From an uncultured Pelagibacteraceae bacterium (lineage in GTDB: Bacteria; Pseudomonadota; Alphaproteobacteria; Pelagibacterales; Pelagibacteraceae), in assembly GCA_902617895.1 (NCBI GenBank), contig CACMYJ010000003.1:1-64000 (forward strand): a stretch of DNA of 64,000 nt, in the 5' to 3' direction. The position numbers were made by a program, and so were the translations under genes. Shown in pieces: positions 32,244 through 40,675 of the stretch. A model generated the notes under the pieces. That model saw only the letters and a program-made list of their open reading frames with translations, had not been told where the DNA came from and ran no database searches. The stretch's first letter is position 1. Every line of letters begins with the position of its first letter.

Positions 32244-33341
32244 AACGTAAGGTTCTGGTCTAGCATTACTTTTTAAAACTCTTTCTACATCAAAAACACT
32301 TATATCTATTGATTGGTAGCTACCTGTTGTGATCAATTCAGTCAGAGCCCTTCCAATTCCTGGTGCCTGCATCAAACCTCTTCCAGTGAAACCGGAAGCT
32401 AAATAAACATTGTCATATTTTGGATGTTTGCCTACAACTGCGTTGTTATCAAGTTTATTACAATCATAAAATCCTGCCCAACCACCGGTTAATTTTAGTT
32501 CTTCAAAGGCTGGAACTCTTTTTGCCAGAGCAGGCCAAACTAATTCTTCAAAATCATTCCATGCTGGTTCTAAATCTTTCGCATCAAATACAGATATAGG
32601 TGAACCTGCTAAGAATTCTTTACCCTCTGGTCTCCAATATACACCTGTTGTTAAATCTCCAGTTAGTGGCATATCAGGAAAATGTTTTGGGCATTTAACT
32701 CGAAATACAGTGTGCTTTTGTGGTTCAACTGGAATATCTGATAACAATTCTTTAGTCCAACATCCTGCTGCTGAAATGATAGTTTTTGCATTTATCTCAG
32801 ACAAATTTTTAACCTCACCTTTAAGAAACTCTGCGCCTAACTCAATTGCTTTACTTTTTAAAGCACTATGAAACATAAAAGGATCAATCCAACCTTCACT
32901 TTTATTATCAGTATATGTAGCTGTTTCTATACCTTCGTTATTTATATATGGAAAAATTTTATTTAATTCTGAACCTTTAATATTTTTAGTACCAGCATCG
33001 CATTCTCTATGATTTTCCAAAGCTTTATATTGTTCCTCTGCATGTTCTGATCCAAACATTAAAAGGTATCCATTAGGAACCATGCTTGCCGTTGGGTTTG
33101 GATTTTTTTTTGTTTTTAATAATTCTGGTATTTTAAAGATGAATTCTCTAGCAAATTTACCTAAAAGTATATTTTCTTTTTGAAAAAATTGTCTTCTAAA
33201 TCCACCTAAAGATAGAGGAAATGAGGCAGTCTTATATGTAGGGTCTCTCTCAATTACCTTAACTTTTCTACCTTCCATTGATAAAAAGTATGCAGTTGCA
33301 GCGCCTATTATACCTCCACCAACTATGACGACATCATCCAT
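32238..33341 (-). CDS. FAD-dependent oxidoreductase of the DAO/sarcosine oxidase family
   Basis: 367 residues. The dinucleotide-binding motif VVIVGGGIIGAATAYFLS is at 4-21, followed by VIERDP. The C-terminal flavin motif GFTGRGLMQAPGIGRAL is at about 317-333. The family oxidises N-methyl or amino acids such as sarcosine, dimethylglycine, glycine or D-amino acids. Which substrate is used cannot be decided, but methylated amines are typical SAR11 nutrients. There are 15 bases between it and the upstream sugar-dehydrogenase gene. Confidence 0.87.
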   Translation of the reverse strand: MDDVVIVGGGIIGAATAYFLSMEGRKVKVIERDPTYKTASFPLSLGGFRRQFFQKENILLGKFAREFIFKIPELLKTKKNPNPTASMVPNGYLLMFGSEHAEEQYKALENHRECDAGTKNIKGSELNKIFPYINNEGIETATYTDNKSEGWIDPFMFHSALKSKAIELGAEFLKGEVKNLSEINAKTIISAAGCWTKELLSDIPVEPQKHTVFRVKCPKHFPDMPLTGDLTTGVYWRPEGKEFLAGSPISVFDAKDLEPAWNDFEELVWPALAKRVPAFEELKLTGGWAGFYDCNKLDNNAVVGKHPKYDNVYLASGFTGRGLMQAPGIGRALTELITTGSYQSIDISVFDVERVLKSNARPEPYVL

Positions 33342-33356
33342 AAATTTTAATATATA

Positions 33357-34421
33357 CTATTTTCTTTGCATTAACCATAAAGCATCTTGAGATAAAAAAT
33401 AAATTTTTCCGTTAGAGGGATGCACTTGAATATCTCTAATTCTCCCAATTTTATTTTTAAAAATAACCTCTTCTTTTACATTTGATAAGTCATCAAATAT
33501 CAGTTTTCTTAAGGATTTATCTTTTAAAGAAGTGATTAAAGCATGACTATTCCACTCATTAAACTCGTCACCTTTATAAATAGTTATTGCGCTAGTTGCT
33601 ATTGAGGGTACCCAATATTGAATAGCTTTTGTAAATCCAGGTTTCCATTTTGGGCCAATTGGAATTCCAGAATAATTGGTTCCTCCCCATCCTAAAATTT
33701 TCCATCCATAATTTTCACCTTTTTTAACTTCTCCGAACCAATCTCCACCTTTTGCCCCATGATTACTCATGTAAACTTTTCCATCAAATTCAGAAAGTGC
33801 CATCCCTTGAGGATTTCTAATTCCAATTTGATAAATCTCTGGCAACCAATCTACCATACCCTCAAACTTTGGATTATCTTTTGGTATACTTCCATCTAAA
33901 TGAATTCTTATAATACTACCTGGATGCTTTGAGGCGTCTTGTGCAATCATACCTTGTCCTCTCTCACCCGCAGAAGCAAATATAAAATTATCTTTGATAA
34001 CTAATCTTGATCCAAAATGATAACCAGAGTCTATTGGGGGATTTGCTTGAAAAATATTTTTAAAGTTTAATTGTTTCTTATTAAATTCTGCTTTTGCAAT
34101 AGAAGTACTAGTTTTATATCCACCTCTATCTTCAGTATATGAAATCCAAATATTATTGTCTTTATGAATAATATCTAATAAGCCTCCTTGACCATGGACA
34201 ACAAAGTTAAGTTGATGACTAATTTCTTGAACTTTTCTAGATAAAATATTTACAATTTTTATTTTGCCACTTTTTTCTGTAATTATTATTTCATTATTAT
34301 TAATAAAAGAGGATCCCCAAGGTGAATCTAGATTAACTAATTTTTCTAATTTAAAGTTTTGTGAATACGATTTTGGGGCAAATACGAAAAAAAAAATTAA
34401 AACGTATATTATTTTTTTCAC
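33357..34421 (-). CDS. secreted PQQ-type sugar dehydrogenase (sorbosone/aldose dehydrogenase family)
   Basis: About 354 residues from a GTG at 34421, one base after the upstream SDR stop. That start gives a good signal peptide (MKKIIYVLIFFFVFAPKSYS); a longer frame reaching 34457 would begin inside the SDR gene. The six-bladed propeller pattern is seen in LDSPWGSSF, GQGGLLDI, YHFGSRL, GIRNPQGMAL and GENYGWKI. Related soluble dehydrogenases oxidise aldoses using pyrroloquinoline quinone in the periplasm. Whether this cell makes PQQ is not visible here. Confidence 0.85.
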   Translation of the reverse strand: MKKIIYVLIFFFVFAPKSYSQNFKLEKLVNLDSPWGSSFINNNEIIITEKSGKIKIVNILSRKVQEISHQLNFVVHGQGGLLDIIHKDNNIWISYTEDRGGYKTSTSIAKAEFNKKQLNFKNIFQANPPIDSGYHFGSRLVIKDNFIFASAGERGQGMIAQDASKHPGSIIRIHLDGSIPKDNPKFEGMVDWLPEIYQIGIRNPQGMALSEFDGKVYMSNHGAKGGDWFGEVKKGENYGWKILGWGGTNYSGIPIGPKWKPGFTKAIQYWVPSIATSAITIYKGDEFNEWNSHALITSLKDKSLRKLIFDDLSNVKEEVIFKNKIGRIRDIQVHPSNGKIYFLSQDALWLMQRK

Positions 34422-34422
34422 T

Positions 34423-35133
34423 TTATGAAAGTTTTGATCTTCCACCATCAACTGCAATTATTTGACCCGTTACCCAGGAACTTTCCTCGGTAAGTAAAAA
34501 TTTTGCTAAAGCTGCTCCATCTTTACCCTCACCTAGTCTTTTAAGTGGGTGGGCTTTAGCTATTCCTTGAGCAATTGCTGTATTTTTTAACATTGGTTGA
34601 GCTATCTTAGAATTAGTTAAACTTAGAGCAACACAATTAACTCTTATGTTTGGAGCAAATTCAGCTGCTAATGATACAGTTAGTCCCTCAATAGCCGCTT
34701 TTGTTGATGCTATTATTGAATGATTTGTAAAACCTCTTTGAGCTGCAACTGTTGAAAATAAAACAATTGAACCATTATTTTGTTTTAGGTTGTCTTGATA
34801 TCCTTTGATTAAGTCCACCGCAGAATAAAAATTAAGTTTTATACATTTATTGAAATCATTCTCAGTTGCCATCTTTAAAGGCTTCAAATCTATAGATCCA
34901 ACACAATATGCTACACCTTTGATTTCTGATATGTCTGATTTAATTGTATCCACGAACCCCTCGTGTAATACATCTGCCACAGTATAAGAAGAGTTCAATT
35001 TCTCAGCTAAATTTTTAAGTTGACTTTCATCTCTTCCAACTAAATGAATTTCTTTACCAGAAGAATACATTTGCTCTGCTAAATTGGATCCGATAGAACC
35101 TGTCGCACCGACAATTAGATATTTTTCTGACAT
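34423..35133 (-). CDS. short-chain dehydrogenase/reductase
   Basis: 236 residues. The coenzyme loop VGATGSIGSNLA at about 8-19, the serine region FSTVAAQRGF near 126-135 and a C-terminal VTGQIIAVDGG are visible. The usual catalytic Tyr-x-x-x-Lys appears as IIASTKAAIEG, so isoleucine replaces the catalytic tyrosine, which would make normal SDR chemistry doubtful. It overlaps no neighbour and starts ten bases from the divergent photolyase gene. Substrate unknown. Confidence 0.8.
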   Translation of the reverse strand: MSEKYLIVGATGSIGSNLAEQMYSSGKEIHLVGRDESQLKNLAEKLNSSYTVADVLHEGFVDTIKSDISEIKGVAYCVGSIDLKPLKMATENDFNKCIKLNFYSAVDLIKGYQDNLKQNNGSIVLFSTVAAQRGFTNHSIIASTKAAIEGLTVSLAAEFAPNIRVNCVALSLTNSKIAQPMLKNTAIAQGIAKAHPLKRLGEGKDGAALAKFLLTEESSWVTGQIIAVDGGRSKLS

Positions 35134-35143
35134 ATAATAATTA

Positions 35144-36640
35144 ATGAAATTATTTTTTATACTTGGAAATCAGTTATTTCCATTAAAAAACCTCGACCGC
35201 TTCAAAAAAGACCACCTATTTTTTATGTCAGAAGACTACCAATTATGTACATATGAAAGACATCATAAATTAAAAATTCTACTATTTTTATCTTCAATGA
35301 GATCTTATGCGGATAAATTGAAGGAAAATAAATTTAAGCTAAATTATTCAAAAATTGATTCTGCTGATTTTAAAAAAGATTATACGAAAAAATTAGAAAA
35401 AATATTAAAGGCAAACAAATTAAAAGAAATAACTAGTTTTGAAATAGAGGATAAATTTTTTGAAACAAAAATAAATAATTTTTTAAAAAAACAAAATATT
35501 AAGTGGAATATAATTCGATCTCCAATGTTTTTAGATAGTCGAGAAGATTTTAAAAAATATTTAACTAAAACAAAAAAACCCTTTATGGCTAAGTATTATA
35601 AAGAAAAGCGTGAAAGATTAAATATTTTGTTGAATAAAGATGGCACACCAGAGGGAGGGAAATGGAGTTTTGATGAAGATAATAGAAAAAAAATACCAAA
35701 AAATATCTTAATACCTAAATTTCCAGAAATTAAAGAAACTAAACATACAAAAAGTTTAAAACCAATTATTGAAAAATTATTTAGTAAACATCCTGGTGAT
35801 ACCAAAAAATTTTGGTTTGCAACTGAATATAAAGATATTTTAAAATTATTAGATTTTTTTATTAAAGATAAGTTGAATCTATTTGGTGATTATGAGGATG
35901 CGGTTGATCAAAATAATAATATTTTATTTCACAGTGCTCTTAGTCCATATTTAAATCTAGGTTTAATAACGCCAGATATAATCATTCAAAAAATAATGAC
36001 TTATCACGATAGTAAGGGTGTGAGACTAAATTCTTTAGAAGGCTATATAAGACAAATAATTGGTTGGAGAGAGTTTATGAGAGGAATATATCAAAATTTT
36101 AGTAAAGAAATGGAAAGTGGAAATTTCTTTAAACATAATAGAAAAATGAAAAATACATTTTATGATGGTAGCACTGGTTTGGATCCTTTAGATCATGCAA
36201 TTCAAAATGCTGACAAATTTGGTTGGTCGCACCACATTGAAAGATTAATGATATTATCAAATATTATGAATTTATGCGAAGTTGAACCAAAATCAGTTTA
36301 TAAATGGTTCATGGAGATGTTTGTGGACTCATCTGATTGGGTTATGGTTCCAAATGTTTATGGAATGGGTTTGTTTAGTGATGGTGGAATTTTTGCAACC
36401 AAGCCATATATATGTGGATCAAGTTATTTTATGAAAATGATGGATTTTAAGAGGGGCAGCTGGTGTAATGTTATGGATGGTCTATATTGGCGTTTCATAG
36501 ATAGAAATAGAAAATTTTTTTTGAAAAATCCAAGGTTGTCTATGATGGTAAGAATTTTTGATAAAATGAAAGAAGATAGAAAAAAATTAATATTATCAGA
36601 AGCAAACAAATTTATTAAAGATAATACTTATGGGAATTAA
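35144..36640 (+). CDS. photolyase/cryptochrome of the bacterial PhrB (FeS-BCP) lineage
   Basis: 498 residues. The N-terminus MKLFFILGNQLFPLKNL and blocks such as LEGYIRQIIGWREFMRG, GWSHHIERLMILSN and WVMVPNVYGMGLFSDGG identify the deoxyribodipyrimidine photolyase-related family, which repairs (6-4) photoproducts or senses light with FAD. PhrB binds a 4Fe-4S cluster through cysteines clustered before the final LYW block. Here that stretch reads DFKRGSWCNVMDGLYWRF, with one cysteine and a shortened loop, so the cluster is probably missing. It is followed by DCC and DUF2256 genes in overlapping frames. Confidence 0.87.
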   Translation: MKLFFILGNQLFPLKNLDRFKKDHLFFMSEDYQLCTYERHHKLKILLFLSSMRSYADKLKENKFKLNYSKIDSADFKKDYTKKLEKILKANKLKEITSFEIEDKFFETKINNFLKKQNIKWNIIRSPMFLDSREDFKKYLTKTKKPFMAKYYKEKRERLNILLNKDGTPEGGKWSFDEDNRKKIPKNILIPKFPEIKETKHTKSLKPIIEKLFSKHPGDTKKFWFATEYKDILKLLDFFIKDKLNLFGDYEDAVDQNNNILFHSALSPYLNLGLITPDIIIQKIMTYHDSKGVRLNSLEGYIRQIIGWREFMRGIYQNFSKEMESGNFFKHNRKMKNTFYDGSTGLDPLDHAIQNADKFGWSHHIERLMILSNIMNLCEVEPKSVYKWFMEMFVDSSDWVMVPNVYGMGLFSDGGIFATKPYICGSSYFMKMMDFKRGSWCNVMDGLYWRFIDRNRKFFLKNPRLSMMVRIFDKMKEDRKKLILSEANKFIKDNTYGN

Positions 36641-37001
36641 GGTTTATTTTAACGATTCTTGCAATATTTGTAGAATGGAAATTAATCATTATAAAAAAAT
36701 TGCAAATAGTGATTTGGAGTGGATAGATATTACAAATAATGATGAGGCTATAAAAATAACATCTAAGTCGCAAAAAGAGTTACTAAGAAGGTTGCATGTA
36801 ATCAATAATGGTGAAGTTATTGGGGGTGCTAAAGCATTTATTATAATTTGGTCAAAAATACCAAAATATAAAATCCTGTCTAAAATTTTTTCAATAAAAC
36901 CCTTATTTATTATTTTTCATTATATATACGAAATTGCTGCATATTTCTTATTTTTAAAAAACAAAAAACAATTAAATGAAAAAACAAAACCTACCTACTA
37001 A
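36630..37001 (+). CDS. DCC-family (DUF393) thiol-disulfide protein
   Basis: 123 residues. [19 protein letters not shown] carries the CxxC pair Cys11/Cys14 of the DCC family, and [22 protein letters not shown] at about 56-77 is the second conserved block. The C-terminal third is hydrophobic (about 85-113) and could associate with the membrane. The start overlaps the photolyase by 11 bases and the end overlaps a DUF2256 gene by 26, so all three are probably co-translated. A redox role around the flavoprotein is inference. Confidence 0.85.
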   Translation: MGIKVYFNDSCNICRMEINHYKKIANSDLEWIDITNNDEAIKITSKSQKELLRRLHVINNGEVIGGAKAFIIIWSKIPKYKILSKIFSIKPLFIIFHYIYEIAAYFLFLKNKKQLNEKTKPTY

Positions 37002-37104
37002 GGTATGCAAAGTTTGTAACAAGCCTTTTTCTTGGAGAAAAAAATGGAAACTTAATTGGGAAAAAGTTAAGTATTGCTCTAAGAGATGCGCCTCTAATAA
37101 TTAA
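36976..37104 (+). CDS. DUF2256 small zinc-ribbon-like protein
   Basis: 42 residues from ATG at 36976 to TAA at 37102-37104. Cys11/Cys14 ([10 protein letters not shown]) and Cys34/Cys38 (YCSKRC) with RKKW and NWEKVKYC between them match the DUF2256 pattern, a probable zinc site. Genes of this kind often sit beside photolyase/cryptochrome genes, as here. The function is unknown. The stop is directly next to the end of the convergent membrane-protein gene. Confidence 0.85.
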   Translation: MKKQNLPTKVCKVCNKPFSWRKKWKLNWEKVKYCSKRCASNN

Positions 37105-37398
37105 TTATTGTGTATTGCTTTTTCTAGGATCTTTAAGTGTTTTTAAAATTTTTGATAGCCCCGTAATTTTTAAACTATAATAAATCACATAAATTAAAGT
37201 TAATCCTAAAGCCATGGTAGATAGAAATACAAATACGGCTGTCAAAATTTTTTCTTGAAACCAGTTCTCTACCCCAGAGTTTGAATAATAAAGAATATTC
37301 CAAAACGCGACGAAAATTAACTCATATATGATTATAATTTTGAACATATGGTTGATATAGTTCTCAATATAATTAATACTATTCAATTCTTGTCGCAT
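37105..37398 (-). CDS. 97-residue two-span membrane protein, unknown function
   Basis: Two hydrophobic segments, about residues 19-38 and 51-75, and a basic C-terminal tail (KTLKDPRKS). No family is recognised. It ends exactly where the convergent DUF2256 gene ends and starts 38 bases from the divergent SDR gene, so it fits the genome's tight packing. A start at an internal ATG (codon 18) would still keep both helices. It may belong with the surrounding light-related genes, but nothing in the sequence proves that. Confidence 0.6.
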   Translation of the reverse strand: MRQELNSINYIENYINHMFKIIIIYELIFVAFWNILYYSNSGVENWFQEKILTAVFVFLSTMALGLTLIYVIYYSLKITGLSKILKTLKDPRKSNTQ

Positions 37399-37436
37399 GT
37401 CGATAAAAATTTATGTGATAAAACAATGAAAAATAG

Positions 37437-38192
37437 ATGAAAAAAGTAATTTGGATAACTGGCGGCAGCAGTGGAATAGGAAAAGCAGTTGCATTAAAGT
37501 TTGCAAATAAAGGATGGCAGGTAATTATATCATCAAGACGTGAAGAAGTTTTAAAAGATATTTCAGACAAAAATGAAAATATTGATTATTTGAAATTAGA
37601 TATTGTTGATTATGAAGCATGTAATTCAGTTTTTAAAACTATTTTAGAGAAATACAATAAGGTTGATATTTGTTTTTTTTCTACTGCAATTTATGAGCCT
37701 GAAAAAGAGAAGGATTTTGATCTTCAGAATATAATTGATGTTACGAATGTCAATTATATTGGAACCATAAACTGTATTAAAGCTGTTGAAAAATATTATA
37801 AAGAAAAAAGGCAAGGAGTTATATCTATTGTATCTTCTACTGCAGGATACAGAGGTTTGCCAAATTCAACTGCCTATGGGCCTGCAAAAGCAGCTCTTAT
37901 TAATTTAGCAGAAAGTTTATATCTTGATTTTCAAAGATATGATGTTCGCGTATGTCTAGTCAGCCCTGGATTTATCAAAACAAGACTTACGGATAAAAAC
38001 ACATTTAAAATGCCATTTTTAAAAACCACACAATATGCGGCTGAACAGATTTATGATGGTTTAATAAATAAAAATTCATTTGAAATAGCCTTTCCTAGAA
38101 GTTTATTTTTAATATTAAAATTTTTTAAGATTTTGCCAAATGGGATCTACTTATATTTGATAAGAAAAATGACGAAGCTTCAAAAAAAATAA
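37437..38192 (+). CDS. short-chain dehydrogenase/reductase
   Basis: 251 residues with a full SDR set: WITGGSSGIGKAVA at about 5-18, the catalytic serine in VSSTAGYRG near 138-146, and Tyr-x-x-x-Lys in TAYGPAKAAL near 153-162. LVSPGFIKTRLT follows. SDRs of this kind accompany DUF1365, CFA-like and FAD-oxidoreductase genes in light-response clusters of other proteobacteria, here just across on the other strand. Its stop lies two bases from the end of the convergent DUF3833 gene. Confidence 0.85.
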   Translation: MKKVIWITGGSSGIGKAVALKFANKGWQVIISSRREEVLKDISDKNENIDYLKLDIVDYEACNSVFKTILEKYNKVDICFFSTAIYEPEKEKDFDLQNIIDVTNVNYIGTINCIKAVEKYYKEKRQGVISIVSSTAGYRGLPNSTAYGPAKAALINLAESLYLDFQRYDVRVCLVSPGFIKTRLTDKNTFKMPFLKTTQYAAEQIYDGLINKNSFEIAFPRSLFLILKFFKILPNGIYLYLIRKMTKLQKK

Positions 38193-38194
38193 AT

Positions 38195-38731
38195 TTAATC
38201 TTTTACAAACATCACAGTTAATTCTGCAACTTTAATACCAAACTTTGTCATTTTTGCTCTATTAATTGCTACTCTTTCATCTTGCATAAAGATCCAATCA
38301 TCAAAAGTTATTTTCATTTCTCTTCCTTTTACAGGAACTAACAGTGCATATTCAAACTTAAATGCAGGACCATAAGAAAAACCCTTTGCAGTTCCAACTA
38401 CATCTCCAGCAGTGCCTTCATAGTTATGTTCATCGATTTTATTGATTGTCCATTGCCTATTTTGAATTTCTCCATCGTTCCAAACAAATTTTTCGTCAAG
38501 TATTAATTGTTTTCCATCCCACTTTCCATCTAGGTCTGCAGAAAATTGTCTTGTCACTTTACCTGATCTATTTTGTAAAATTCCCCATGCTTTTACATTT
38601 CCAGATAAATACTCTTCTATTATTAATCTAGGTTTTTGGTTTTTGAAATCTTCTGGTTTCATTGCTTGGTTTGATGAACAACTTGTAATCAATACTGAGA
38701 TTATTATCAATAATAAATATTTTATTTTCAT
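38195..38731 (-). CDS. DUF3833 lipoprotein
   Basis: 178 residues. Lipoprotein signal peptide MKIKYLLLIIISVLITSCSS with Cys18 in the lipobox. The mature part has KPRLIIEEYLSG, VKAWGILQNRSGKVTRQF and ADLDGKWDG, the DUF3833 pattern. The family has no known activity but is a frequent companion of CFA-like and DUF1365 genes. It is the last gene of the minus-strand run, eight bases after the methyltransferase. Confidence 0.87.
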   Translation of the reverse strand: MKIKYLLLIIISVLITSCSSNQAMKPEDFKNQKPRLIIEEYLSGNVKAWGILQNRSGKVTRQFSADLDGKWDGKQLILDEKFVWNDGEIQNRQWTINKIDEHNYEGTAGDVVGTAKGFSYGPAFKFEYALLVPVKGREMKITFDDWIFMQDERVAINRAKMTKFGIKVAELTVMFVKD

Positions 38732-38739
38732 AGTATTAT

Positions 38740-39912
38740 TTATTTTTGAAGAGCAAATTGGATTAAGTCTATATTTTTTGATTTAAAACCTGCTTCACAA
38801 TAAGATAAATAAAAATTCCACATTCTTTTAAAAGTATTGTCAAAGCCTTGGGATGAAATTTGTTCCCATTTTTCTAAGAACTCTTCTCTCCAAATATTTA
38901 GTGTATTTGAGTAATGATCACCATATGAATTACAATTCTCAAACTTAAGTCCAGATTGATTTGCTAGTTTTACTAACTCATTTTTACTAGGTAAAAAACC
39001 ACCAGGAAAAATATATTTTTGGATAAAATCAGTTTTACTTTTATATCTATCATAGATGGAGTCATCTATAGTAATTGATTGTATAGCTGCCGTTCCTCCA
39101 TCAACTAAGTTTTCTTTGATAGTATTAAAATAGTTTTTTAAATAACTCTGCCCTACTGCTTCTATCATTTCTATAGAGGCTATTGAATTATAATTATTTT
39201 TAACATCTCTAAAATCTAACATTTGTATATTTATTTTTTCATTCAAGCCCTCTTTGTGAATTCTTTCTTTTGAATATTCGTATTGTTTTTTGGAGATTGT
39301 TATACAATCTAACTTTACGTCATAATTTTTTCCAATATATTCTGCAAATCCTCCCCAGCCACAGCCAATCTCAAGCATCTTATCACCTGATTTAGGCTTA
39401 ACAAGACTCGAGAGTTTTTTATATTTATTTAACTGAGCTTTTTCCAAATCATTACTATCGTCGAAAATTGCGCTTGAATAAGTTAGGGTTTTATCAAGCC
39501 ATAATGAGAAAAATTCATTTCCTAAATCATAATGTTTTCTAATATTTTCTTTACTCCTAGATTTATTATTTTTAATAAACAAACCTTTAATTTTATTAAA
39601 TATTGAAAGATCGAAAGAGCCAGAAAATTTATGAACTATTTTTATATTTTTTGCCGCAAGCTCTATAAGATTAGTTAAATTATTTGTCTCAAAATAATTA
39701 TCCATATATGCTTCTGCCAGACCTACACTTCCATTTTTGATAATTTTAAAAGTTAACCCTGGTTTATTTATTTTTAGATTAGCATTTAATTTTTCATTAC
39801 CATTTCCAAAGGTATATTCTTTTCCATCATGGTTTATTATTTTTAAATTTCCATGTTTAATAAATTTTAGTGAGTTAAAGACAATTTTGTCTGATAATTT
39901 ATTCAAATTCAC
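38740..39912 (-). CDS. cyclopropane-fatty-acyl-phospholipid synthase-like methyltransferase
   Basis: 390 residues from a GTG. The N-terminal lipid-binding part (about 1-115) leads into KENIRKHYDLGNEFFSLWLD and the SAM site LEIGCGWGGFAEY at about 181-193. FIQKYIFPGGFLPS is a CFA synthase hallmark. The enzyme transfers a methylene or methyl group from SAM to unsaturated acyl chains in membrane lipids. In Rhodobacter a homologous gene in the singlet-oxygen regulon makes methylated furan fatty acids, so either product is possible. The start overlaps DUF1365 by 14 bases. Confidence 0.9.
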   Translation of the reverse strand: MNLNKLSDKIVFNSLKFIKHGNLKIINHDGKEYTFGNGNEKLNANLKINKPGLTFKIIKNGSVGLAEAYMDNYFETNNLTNLIELAAKNIKIVHKFSGSFDLSIFNKIKGLFIKNNKSRSKENIRKHYDLGNEFFSLWLDKTLTYSSAIFDDSNDLEKAQLNKYKKLSSLVKPKSGDKMLEIGCGWGGFAEYIGKNYDVKLDCITISKKQYEYSKERIHKEGLNEKINIQMLDFRDVKNNYNSIASIEMIEAVGQSYLKNYFNTIKENLVDGGTAAIQSITIDDSIYDRYKSKTDFIQKYIFPGGFLPSKNELVKLANQSGLKFENCNSYGDHYSNTLNIWREEFLEKWEQISSQGFDNTFKRMWNFYLSYCEAGFKSKNIDLIQFALQK

Positions 39913-40675
39913 TTTTTTCTACCGAACTATTATTTTTAATATTTATTTTTTTTTTAATAAACTTTATTCCTTTTAACCATAGTTTAAATGCCTCATAGTG
40001 GATTGCGACAATAACTTTAAATGTCATCAAGGGGTGAAAAATATAGGAAACGAATAGATTTTTATTACTAAATTCTTTTGCGGTACCGTCCTGGGATGCG
40101 AATAAAAGTTTACCATCATTATCAGATTGGTCAATTATAACTGATATTTTGTCTGAGGGTATATTTACTCTAAATTTGTAACTACACTCCATATCTATGA
40201 AAGGCGATACATGAAATTTTTTTACACAACTATTTCTTAAAGTTTCATTATCTTCAGCTTTGAAAATGTATGTGTGTTGTTCACCAAATGTATTTTTAAC
40301 CTCATAAAATAAAGAGATTATCTTGTCGTACTTATCATATATAAAGAAAACACTTAGAGGATTAAATACATAACCCAATATTCTTGGATAACAAAATAAT
40401 TTGATTTTAACGTCTTTATTGTCGATACCAATATTTTCTAGTTTTTTTTTTACCCAGTTTTTTAAAGAGGTACCATCTCTATCCCCATGGTCTTTATCAA
40501 AAAAACTAATGATATTGAATTTATTATATGAAAATATTTTAATTTTATTATCAATTTCATTTAAATCATCTAAGTCTATTAGTAATGAAAAAACCCTATA
40601 TTTGAAATAATGATTTTTAGGTTTAAATCGTCTATGTATTACTTTTCCTACGTATATCTTAGAGTTTTTAAGCAT
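39899..40675 (-). CDS. DUF1365 family protein
   Basis: 258 residues. The N-terminus KIYVGKVIHRRFKPKNHYFKYR, then LFCYPRILGYVFNPLSVFF at about 90-108 and EVKNTFGEQHTYIF, are diagnostic for DUF1365. The middle has VSPFIDMECSYKFRVN. No activity is established; the family nearly always lies between an FAD amine-oxidase-like protein and a CFA-like enzyme, as here, and is thought to act on membrane lipids. It overlaps both neighbours (8 and 14 bases). Confidence 0.9.
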   Translation of the reverse strand: MLKNSKIYVGKVIHRRFKPKNHYFKYRVFSLLIDLDDLNEIDNKIKIFSYNKFNIISFFDKDHGDRDGTSLKNWVKKKLENIGIDNKDVKIKLFCYPRILGYVFNPLSVFFIYDKYDKIISLFYEVKNTFGEQHTYIFKAEDNETLRNSCVKKFHVSPFIDMECSYKFRVNIPSDKISVIIDQSDNDGKLLFASQDGTAKEFSNKNLFVSYIFHPLMTFKVIVAIHYEAFKLWLKGIKFIKKKINIKNNSSVEKSEFE

